This document shows, piece by piece, positions 55,815 through 64,000 of a stretch of 64,000 bases of DNA. Source of the DNA: Calycina herbarum (taxonomy: Eukaryota > Ascomycota > Leotiomycetes > Helotiales > Pezizellaceae); contig LLEY01000005.1 in NCBI GenBank assembly GCA_001414485.1, positions 310,001-374,000 of the forward strand. The letters run 5' to 3'. Position numbers and translations under genes: made by a program. Below the pieces are notes generated by a model that was not told the origin of the DNA, searched no databases, and saw only the letters and a list, made by a program, of their open reading frames with translations. The first letter of the stretch is position 1, and each line of letters starts with the position of its first letter.

Positions 55815-56544
55815 TCAATCATCATCGTAAGATATCTTTTTCCTTTGTGCTCCCATACTTGGGCCATTGCTAGCTCCAGTATCCATATCATCGTATTGAA
55901 GATCATTCAAGCCGGTCTCGACTTTATCCCAAGTTCGTTTTCTTAAGTCTGGTTTGACATTCTGCTTAAAATACCCCTTCTGGACAGCAATATGTCTCCT
56001 CTTCTCCCTTTTCTTCTTCTTGTTCGAGAGACGTTGATTATTCGTATTATTCGCAGGTGGAAGAACGGGTCCAATGAGTGCTGGACTTGGGGTATCCTTT
56101 ATTTCGCCTTCATCTATTTCGCCATCTTCAGTGACCTCAGTAACTTCAGTTGGTGTACTTTTATCGCTAGATACTTTGGCCTCGATGATATGCCGGCGTT
56201 CTCGCAGAAGGGTTTCGATTTCTGAATGTCGGAAAATTGCAATCTGAGAGCTCTCAGTCAACAAAAATACAAAAGCAATGGGGTATGTGCAGCAACTTAC
56301 TTGTTCATCTGTTAGTGTCCGCTTCACACCGTCTGGGTAGTACCCTAAACCATCATCATCAACAACTTCTTCTTCCACTGGCAATTCGTCTTCCACTGGC
56401 CCGAGGAAATGTAGTGAGAAGTGGTTCACGGACACCGCAGAAAAATGCGAAGCATGGAACGAGGATAGATCATCCTAAAATGTGTCAGCAAGCTTCAAAA
56501 CATTTTTGGGCTGTACTCACCTGCGAAACATCAATAGCTGCCAT
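55815..56544 (-). CDS. DUF3807-like conserved fungal protein
   Basis: Three exons: 56521-56544, 56301-56474 and 55815-56243, with introns of 46 and 57 nt (GTGAGT and GTAAGT donors). The first exon encodes only MAAIDVSQ. The product is 208 aa. The conserved core is FHASHFSAVSVNHFSLHFLG, then DDDGLGYYPDGVKRTLTDEQ spliced to IAIFRHSEIETLLRERR, the pattern I associate with DUF3807. The C-terminus is basic, lysine-rich (SNKKKKREKRRHIAVQKG), suggesting nuclear localisation. Function unknown. All junctions close in frame. Confidence 0.65.
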
Positions 56545-57003
56545 AGCTGGCGAGCTGTTGTTGGAAGTTGCGTGCTTCAGAAGAATTTCAATGGTCTGGC
56601 AGCCTGCCACAGAAATCCAGTACGGCGAACATTTGGTACCAGTCACGCAGAACGCGAAATCACGGGCTGCTCTGCACAGGCAGGAACGTTTTTTATGGGA
56701 ATTCAAAGAAAACCCTTTCCTCACATTCCGGAATATCACTCCAGGGTTAGATTAGTAGCCAAAAGTTACATACAAGGCAAAGGTTTCAAGGAAAATGGGT
56801 ATCTTTCATTAGAAGCTATCACGACTTTGACAGCTACAGCCAGTAGTAGCAAGGGATATAATATAATTCATCATCTGAAATAGGACAATCCTGCAGCAAA
56901 AGAAGCAATAGATGTTACAAGAAACATTGTCGAGACTTTATATGTAATGTTACAAGGAAAAGTGTTAGAAGACCATTTATCGCTCTTGGGAGATTTCGGG
57001 TCC
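56545..57003. other. Intergenic gap, nothing supported
   Basis: Promoter of the DUF3807-like gene and the 3' flank of the coiled-coil gene, both on the minus strand. Frames here are short and overlapping. Confidence 0.35.
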
Positions 57004-57984
57004 TCATGCCTTTCCGAGAAGATTGAGTGCTGCCTCGAAAGCATTGACAACCTGCTGGACTGATGTCAATTAGTAAAACTTGATGCAAAAGCTTGAGAGT
57101 ATACATACCATGTTCCTTTTTCTTCTCCAGCCTACCCTCCGCAAGCACTACAAATCTTTCGCGTGTCTTCAAGCTAGTAATTGTTAGCAGAGGACAAATT
57201 ATGAGGGAGAGGGTACTTGCCGTTTCGCAGCCCGATTTGTATCTCTCCGAGCTGCTCCCGCGGCCCAGGCGTCGAGGAGCTGTCCGTACTGCTCAATCTG
57301 CCTTTGCAACTCTTCTTCCTGAATTGCAAACCCTTCGATTTCTTTTGTAAATTGGTCATCGAGATCTACCCAATCGAACATGGGAAGCTCATCATCGATG
57401 CTAGGCGAACTTCTTGAATCATCCCCATTTCGAAGAGTCTCGGATGTATTGGTAGTAGATGCAGGTTTTTGTGAAGGTCGATTTTGCGAAAGTCGGTTTG
57501 GCTTGGCGGCTTGACCTGACTGTGTGGATCGTGGAGTAGAGGGGGGTACTTGAATTTGTGGAACACTGTCAACCTCCCTCTCTTTCCCCTTTTCCTCCTT
57601 TGTACGAGCTTGAGGTTGCGGTTGAGATTGTTTCCGAGTCGGAGGCGGGAGATTTTTCTCTTCTTGAGATGGAGACGCGAGATTGACAAGACGAGGCGGA
57701 GACATGTCTCCTTGCAATTGATCCGAGGATGCTTCGTCTGTGTCGGAATACATGGTGTTTTGAACAGTATCTTGCACAGTTTTCTGCAGGGTCTCGGGCA
57801 GTTGGGAATCGTCGACTTGGGGCTCATGGAGCTGTGTCATATCATTGTCGACGTCGTCTTCTCCGTCAGACTGACTTTGCTTGAGTACGGATCTCTCCTG
57901 CTCTTCATCTCCTTGGCTTTGAGTCTCCTCTGTCTCGAGGGGAGACTGAGGCTCAGTACCGCTCTGACCCGCATCGGGCTCCAT
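57004..57984 (-). CDS. Hypothetical acidic coiled-coil protein with a GC-AG intron
   Basis: Exons 57221-57984, 57109-57173 and 57004-57059 give 294 aa. Intron 1 (57174-57220) starts GCAAGT, a GC-AG intron; the neighbouring GT would leave a frame that stops quickly. Intron 2 (57060-57108) is GTATGT..CATCAG. The N-terminal 150 residues are acidic, Gln/Ser/Pro-rich and disordered. The C-terminal third is a predicted coiled coil with FDWVDLDDQFTKEIEGFAIQEEELQRQIEQYGQLL and, after splicing, AAKRLKTRERFVVLAEGRLEKKKEHVQQVVNAFEAALNLLGKA. I do not recognise the family. Intact under this model. Confidence 0.6.
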
Positions 57985-58477
57985 GTTTTGCGCGTCAGAT
58001 TAGATAACGAGGGTTGGAGGGGTTCAGTTGTTTTCGTGTTCAAGAACAGAATGGATAAGACGTCGACTTCTGTCATTCCCACAATCAACGAGGTTCGCCG
58101 TCGAAATGGAATTTGTTCCTCCCAAATAGGCTGGAAAAAGGTTTTGGTGCTCTTGAGAGATTCGCGCTCCAAACAGCGTTCAAGGTTCTGAGGCCCCACT
58201 TTCGCGCGGTCACGTGGAGATTGTTTGCTCCCCGATAAGACTCGAGACTACCAAGTCATCTCTCTCTCTCCAAACATGCCTCCTCCTTCCCTCATTCACG
58301 CATCATGAACTCTTGAACGAATCGCCAGCTATTCACATCCACCTCCGTCTTTTATACCGATATGTATTCGACCAGATCTTTTCCTACAACACTACAACCC
58401 TCTCGCAGATTTCAGCGGTCACTTAACCTCGATCGACGAGGACGATACTTCGAGCCCTTTCCATAACCCCTCTCGAG
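57985..58477. promoter_or_regulatory. Divergent promoter region of the coiled-coil gene and ATG14
   Basis: A 493-bp interval between oppositely oriented starts. The ATG14 side has a CT-rich leader (about 58258-58300 and onward). No named site. Confidence 0.4.
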
Positions 58478-60078
58478 ATGCAGTGCGACATTTGCTTTCG
58501 TACTGGCGGACATCGAATCCCACTCCTTTGCGCCACAGATGCGCGCAATAAACTCTACGAGGCTCGAATACAACATGCCCAGGCTCTCCTTGAAACGGAC
58601 TCCCTTGATCAAGACATAAGTTCTCTTCTTTCAACCTCGACGGTGGAGGGGCAGCAAGATAAGCCGGTGTCACCCGCCAATCGTCACACGGTGACATGTG
58701 TACAGAGTGAGAAGGACGGAGTGGCGGATAGGACTCAGCAGATTATTGCCCATGCAGATGAACTCCGGGACAAAATAGAGAAGGCAAGAGGGCAAGTGGC
58801 AAAGAGGAAGGCCAGCATTGCTCGGAAGAAGTCAGAAATGGCTTCAGCATCAAATGGCATAGATGCTCGTAGAGCAAGACAACTTGAAGACGTTGAGAAA
58901 TCCATTCGTATGACAAAGTACAAGTGGAAGAAGATCCTAAGCCAATTTGCTACCTCGCGGACATATTTGTGCGGTGAGGCTGCGAAGTTGTACGGATTAC
59001 GACGTAGAAAGAGTGGCGGCCAGGAGGAGTACCAGATAGGACGGGTGGGAATCGTGGATTTGAGAGCACTGAACAGTAAGTACCCCTTGGGTTCTCCGAG
59101 TTCAACAAGCCTAACCTCTGTGTAGCTGCGAGCCCGGCTCAGATTTCAACTGCTCTTTCACATATCGTCCACCTCCTGATGCTGTCCATGCATTATCTCG
59201 CCATACGACTACCCGCCGAGATCATTCTCCCTCAGCCAGAGCACCCTCTGCCTACCATATACTCCATTGCCTCATCGCATTTACACAAACCAGCTCAGTC
59301 TCCAAATAACTTCGCACAACCTTCCAGTCCGACTTCATCGCGACACGAACAACCGAATCTACCCCGCCCCAGACCACTTCATATCACAAAGCCACTCCCG
59401 ATGCTTGTACATGAAGATCCTGCTGCATATGCGCTATTTATTGAAGGCATTACCTTGCTAGCATACAATATCGCATGGGTTTGCAAGAGCCAGGGGGTTC
59501 CCGTGGGCGAGGAAGGTGGATTTGACGATATCTGCGATATTGGACGAAATCTATACAACCTTCTTATTGGAACCAAATCACGGTCTCAACCCTCAAGTCG
59601 AGCTTCGTCGGCACAATCTACACCATCAAATAACAGCAAGGAGGGAAGTGAAGAGGAAAAGAAGAGCAACACGGAACCTCTCATGGGCAGATATTCCCAT
59701 GGAACAGCATCTTATTTCCTAGGTGGAGCTGAAGGGACAGAGTTCATCCGAAGCTGGAAACTCCTCAGTCCTGTGAAAGTTGCGGATAAACTCAAATCCA
59801 TATTGCAAAACGAAGTAGCGAACAAGGAATGGGAGGTTCTGGATGAAGGGGAATGGGAAGTGAATGACCAGATGGGAGATGATGGAGTCGTTGTAGGCAA
59901 GCTAGCAGGGTCAAGAGAAGGAGATGATCTTGATACACATTCTAGACTCAAGGGAATCGAACAGAGCTTCATGAGCTGTAGGACGGTGGCGGATGCTCTA
60001 CCGGTCGTTGATGGTGAGAGAGGGGGTGACAGAAGACCTGGGACTAGTGGGTGGACGAAGCTAAAACCCAGGCAGTAA
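58478..60078 (+). CDS. ATG14: Autophagy-related protein 14
   Basis: Atg14 is the autophagy-specific subunit of PI3-kinase complex I (Vps34-Vps15-Vps30-Atg14) at the phagophore assembly site. Exons 58478-59075 and 59126-60078 flank a 50-nt intron (GTAAGT..TGTAG), giving 516 aa. The N-terminus has the Cys motif MQCDICFRTGGHRIPLLCATDARNKLYEARI typical of fungal Atg14. A coiled coil follows (ADELRDKIEKARGQVAKRKASIARKKSEM). The Atg14/UVRAG-type domain includes YLCGEAAKLYGLRR, VDLRALN joined to TASPAQISTALSHIVHLLMLSMHYLAIRLPAEI, and YSIASSHLHK. The remainder is Ser-rich. Intact. Confidence 0.88.
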
Positions 60079-63000
60079 TGATTTTACGGCCCTGGGTTTT
60101 ATTGCTTCTGGTTTACGAACATGGTCAAGGGTCGGACGGGAATTGGGATGATTTATTTAGGCTGTCAAGAAGAATATTCTTGGGCTTGGTGTTATATGTG
60201 GAGGGTAGGTAATATCTGTTAATTAGATTGGATGATAAGAATTTGAATATCATCCCGGATGGAACCTATTTGGTTCTCCGTGTTCCCCTTATGTTAAAAA
60301 AATATAAATATAAATTAATATCACTCTTCAGAGGTACTTGCTCAACATTAACTTTTCAAAAAACAGGTCAAATTATTTCTCATTGTTTCAGCGTATCTTA
60401 AAATCAAATTATATATTATAGCAACTTGGTTAAGCTACTAACCACAATGCCTCCTGCTTTACTTACTTCTCCTGACCCCGGCGTCTCGCTTTTAAACCCC
60501 AAAGATTCTCGCTTGTTCATTGTGTTTCTCTAGAAACAAAAGTAGGAAAACCTCTTCTTTAGCGAGGTATCCTTCTTGAACCAACATCAATCTAGGTTTA
60601 TACCTCATTTCTATTCTAGATTCCGCCTAACGGGGAGAAAGATTAAATTTTGATTGAATTTGGGTCCTCCGGCGTATTCATTTGACATGGGGAAGGGGGA
60701 TTTTACTTGGGAGGGGATAGTCCTATTAGTCGATAATTCCGTGTTGAATATGAAAACTTGAGATGCCTGGAGGACCTCGGGAGTCTGGGTTGTTCGCTTG
60801 CTGGGTTTGTGTAGGGAGTTGTGGACTCAAATGATAGGAGTATCTAGACGAGGTTCCTTGGGGGAATAAGAACAACAGGGGGGTTTTTTATTCTTTCCTG
60901 GGGGACTTGCCTCTTTCATAGAACTGTATTCGGAGACTACCGTGTGCTCGCATCGGCTAAGGTAATGTTCAATTTGATTTCTTCTTTCTACCAACTACCA
61001 CAAATTTTATAAGCCCCGGTCATCACTCCTGGTCGGGTCTTTCTTACCATGACCTCAAACACTTCTAAGTTTTCCCGTCTTCAAACCCATCTTGACTAAC
61101 CTACTTTCTTATCCCAAGTGAGTTGGTATGAGATGACCAGAAAGGTAAGGTGCTCACAGAGTACAAGTGGGAATTCTTACATAAATAGAGTGCCAGTTTG
61201 CGCTGATAGAGTTTGAAAAACAAGTGCAAGACTTCGGAACAAAGATGGCAGCTAGGGGAAGGTACAAGTAACAGTTCTTCACCGAAAACCACATCGCCTT
61301 TTTGGTCCCGCGCGCTTCTTTGCAAGATTGTTACACAGAATACGCGAGTTTGTTGAGCATGTCCCTTTCCACCAACCAATACGCGCCCCAGAGTGAACTC
61401 GTACCGATCCTCAAGGTAGATTTGTAAACAATCAACGTCAAACTCGGTGTTGATATAGCTGACTATGATATGCATGCTCACTCTGCAGGTCCTATAATCT
61501 GACCGCTGACGATATCACGAAAAAATCGATGGGGTTTTGGTCATTGGCAGATGCCTGAAGTGAAAAGTTGCCAAAAGAAATTAGAAAGTGATGGGAAGGC
61601 TCAGGAAGGCTTTTGTATGGAGGATGGAGGATTCGTGGTTGCCAATAAAAGTCTTCCTACTCGTGAAAGGCTTTTGATTTGCTTCGCTCCTCTGATCCTG
61701 GTAGGTTTCGTTGTGGTACACTGGTACGAAATCCCATCCCCAAGAGAAACTTCAACAATTTAGGAATATTTCTCTGAATGATGGCGCAATCAAAGATTCA
61801 CACCGAACACCAAGTTCGAACGCATAATAATAAATGATGTTGGAGTTTAGTTTGGGTATCCACACGAAAGTCTTTCTCCATCGACTGTTTGACGGATTAC
61901 CGCTCGCAGCTTTCGAGCGAGGTGAGTTGGCACTATTACCACCATTCATTTTCAACCTCGTCGGCGACTCGCTGAAGTTTGCCCAACTCTGGATATCTTC
62001 AATGCCCTCGAAGAAATTTCTTGCGCCTTACACCGCTTGATGGGCGCCATTTCGTCACAAGACGCCTCCACAGCATGTCAGATCGTTCCACAGCAGGATG
62101 CGAATTCGGCCGGCGTCGAAAGAAGTACCAATAATAAATTCCGAGTACTCGTCAGCCCCAAATTCCAAACGACAAACAAACAAAATACGCCCAAACTTGT
62201 TACTATTCACAAAATCGGTGTACCGCCGTACCCTTCTTGCCTCTTGCTTCTTGTAAATCAAAAACTCGAAACAATTCCAACAGAAGCGCAGTGTTGATGA
62301 CCAACAAGAGTAGAACACGGGTTTTCTCCAAGAACATGCCCTGGCCATGAATGATCTTCAAGGCGTTTACTGCTTACCGCTGGAGAAGTTCTCGCGAATC
62401 TGTGGGCCAACAAATGGGCTCCAGGAACCCAAAGCCACGGTATTGGCCAGAACCTTATTGCCAGCGGACCAAACGGACCGCCTCCAACAAAAGGTAAACA
62501 CGCATTTGGAAAAGTTGGAAAAAGCGCAAAGCAGAAGGAGAAACAAGAAACAAAGGTGGCGGGCAGAGGGGAGAAGAGGAGGAGGCGAGAGGGGAAAAAG
62601 GGTCGCATGAAAAAGAGAATTTCGATGTTCTCCATCCAGGAGGAAAACAAGTCCACTTGGCTCGCCCTGGGGTAGTCCTGGAGCTCCATCAAACACGTGC
62701 ACCTCTCCCGTTCCCGCGAATGCCGTTCTGTCGTGATTCTTTTCCGAAAATGAAGTTCAAAGGAGAGGCCTGGACAGGCAATCGTATGGAATCCTTTTTC
62801 GTAAAGAAGGTTGCGTGCGCATCCTGCTGACGTTGAAGCAACGGGGACGACTCGGCCTGCTTGTGCAGGTGCCACCGGTGCCACCGTCTTCTGCAGGTAC
62901 AGACACATCTCCCGTGGCAATCAGATGAGCTAGAACAGGCACAGAAGAGTTGGCCATGCAGCCTGATAAGCAGAATCAAAACCCCCCCCGATAACAGGAC

Positions 63001-64000
63001 CGATGAAGAGTGTCATAAATCGTCACAACTCCACCAGGGCAGGGCCACTTCCAATCATGGCTCGCGAGATGGTCGAGCAAAATGCAGCATAAAAATTCTG
63101 CTGCATAAAATGCTGGCAACTTTCACAAAAACTTGCTTGATTTCCCACTCTCAAGCCTCCACCTTCGAGTCCAGGGCCCTTTGCGAGGAAGCTCCCCGAG
63201 TCCCCATGGCCCGAGGGCAGACGACAGCTGACGATCCGCTCTGGAGCAGATGGGCAAATGGTGGCATTAGATGAAACATACGCGGCCTTGCAAAGCTCTG
63301 TGCTGGACTTCTAAGCCAGAAAGTTAAGCTCGAAAAATCAGGACAAGAAATCCAAGAAAGTCTGAAAGAACAGTAATTATATCATCGATGGTTTCTAGAG
63401 ATAAATTTCGAGCAAAGTCATCGTAAACTTGGAAGATCACATCATCCCAAATTACGATGTATTCTCCTTACTGGGTGTGCGCAGAAGAGCCAAGACAACA
63501 CAAAAAAAACCCGGGGATCGGACAAGCCCCTGATTTTCAATGCCCTGCAGTTTGATGATCACCCCCAGAATCGTCAACACTCGATAAAGAAGCTCCGAGG
63601 GTTACAAAATTGAGCAATTTGAATGGCTGGAAACATTGAATGGTCGACTGGATTGGAAAGGGCTCCTTCAGATTGTAAGCGATAGCTTGCTCGTCTTGAA
63701 CGTCAAGACTGGCAATATCAACCAATTGTTCCAATTTTGGGTTTGTCTGATGTTTGCACGGTGGTAGGATAAGGCGGATTGAGATGTTTTCCTATGTTTT
63801 CCTGCGATTTGGCGAATTGTGATCCCAACGGTGCAAACCGAAAGGTCATGAAACTGGTCGTGGCCGCTGTCCAGAGTGTGTTGTCAACTTGTTTTCCCTA
63901 TCTTTGATTTGCCTAGAGCCTGAATCCTGTCAAATCATGGTTGTTGACAGAAAGTCACGGCTGTCAGGGTTGAAGCCAAGTTTTAATTAAAACCTTAGAC
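60079..64000. other. Long gene-free right end
   Basis: About 3.9 kb. The longest frame (62258-62920 minus, 220 codons) has a Pro/Phe/Cys-skewed composition and an overlapping frame of similar length on each strand, so it is not protein-like. I found no splice-linked exons, tRNA, terminal repeats or transposon remnants. Codon-like bias is absent throughout. A 5' portion of a gene extending beyond the window cannot be excluded at the extreme right. Confidence 0.4.

Noticed and set aside
57216..57220. GT donor for the coiled-coil gene's first intron
   Set aside because: It gives an early stop in the next exon; the GC donor two bases away does not.
62258..62920. 220-codon minus-strand frame
   Set aside because: Pro/Phe/Cys-rich chance frame with competing long frames on both strands and no homology signal.
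1..64000. CRISPR arrays, prokaryotic operons, rRNA genes, viral insertions
   Set aside because: No regular spacer-repeat pattern, no bacterial gene organisation, and no rRNA or viral protein signature was found.

Overview
The window reads as nuclear DNA of a filamentous ascomycete (Pezizomycotina), most likely a leotiomycete. Coding genes carry short spliceosomal introns, mostly 46-103 nt with GT..AG ends. Recognisable genes include MBF1, GET3, a Cdt1-like licensing factor, mitochondrial threonyl-tRNA synthetase, an INO4-like bHLH factor, a Maf-type nucleotide pyrophosphatase, 5-hydroxyisourate hydrolase and ATG14. Between them lie families typical of these fungi: 2EXR/F-box-like proteins, tandem-kinase and TPR proteins, a MYND protein and a P450. 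The class-level placement is inference from these families.

Layout. 1-3.7 kb has no convincing gene. At 3.7-11.0 kb there is a decayed accessory block: a tandem-kinase gene (-) cut at its 5' end by a 527-bp TA-flanked MITE, a TPR pseudogene (+), and a MYND-finger gene (-) with a homopolymer frameshift. 11.4-24.7 kb holds a DUF1365 protein, MBF1, Cdt1, an F-box-like gene, three tandem 2EXR paralogues (the first one broken), GET3, HIU hydrolase and a hypothetical gene. 24.7-30.2 kb is gene-poor, with an intron-containing tRNA-Asp and a frameshifted P450. 30.2-40.8 kb holds two large conserved or hypothetical genes, mitochondrial ThrRS, the bHLH gene, Maf, and another broken 2EXR gene. 40.8-47 kb is an AT-rich island containing an intact-length Fot1/pogo transposon whose transposase is saturated with C-to-T and G-to-A changes, the signature of RIP. 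47-52 kb has two related 2EXR genes among short palindromic repeats. 52.4-60.1 kb is a dense run: a type I membrane protein, an ANCHR-like zinc-finger protein, a DUF3807-like protein, a coiled-coil protein with a GC-AG intron, and ATG14. 60.1-64 kb shows no gene.

The clearest overall pattern is contrast. All core genes are open across every predicted splice junction, while six accessory genes each carry one to three point lesions (in-frame stops or single-base indels). In several of them, correcting the lesion by one base makes the summed exon length an exact multiple of three. I found no CRISPR, rRNA or virus-like feature, and no single undescribed system that I could defend. The best candidates for follow-up are the tandem 2EXR family with a shared Cys/basic tail, the ATTGTCCCAAC palindromic element family, and the MITE/kinase junction.
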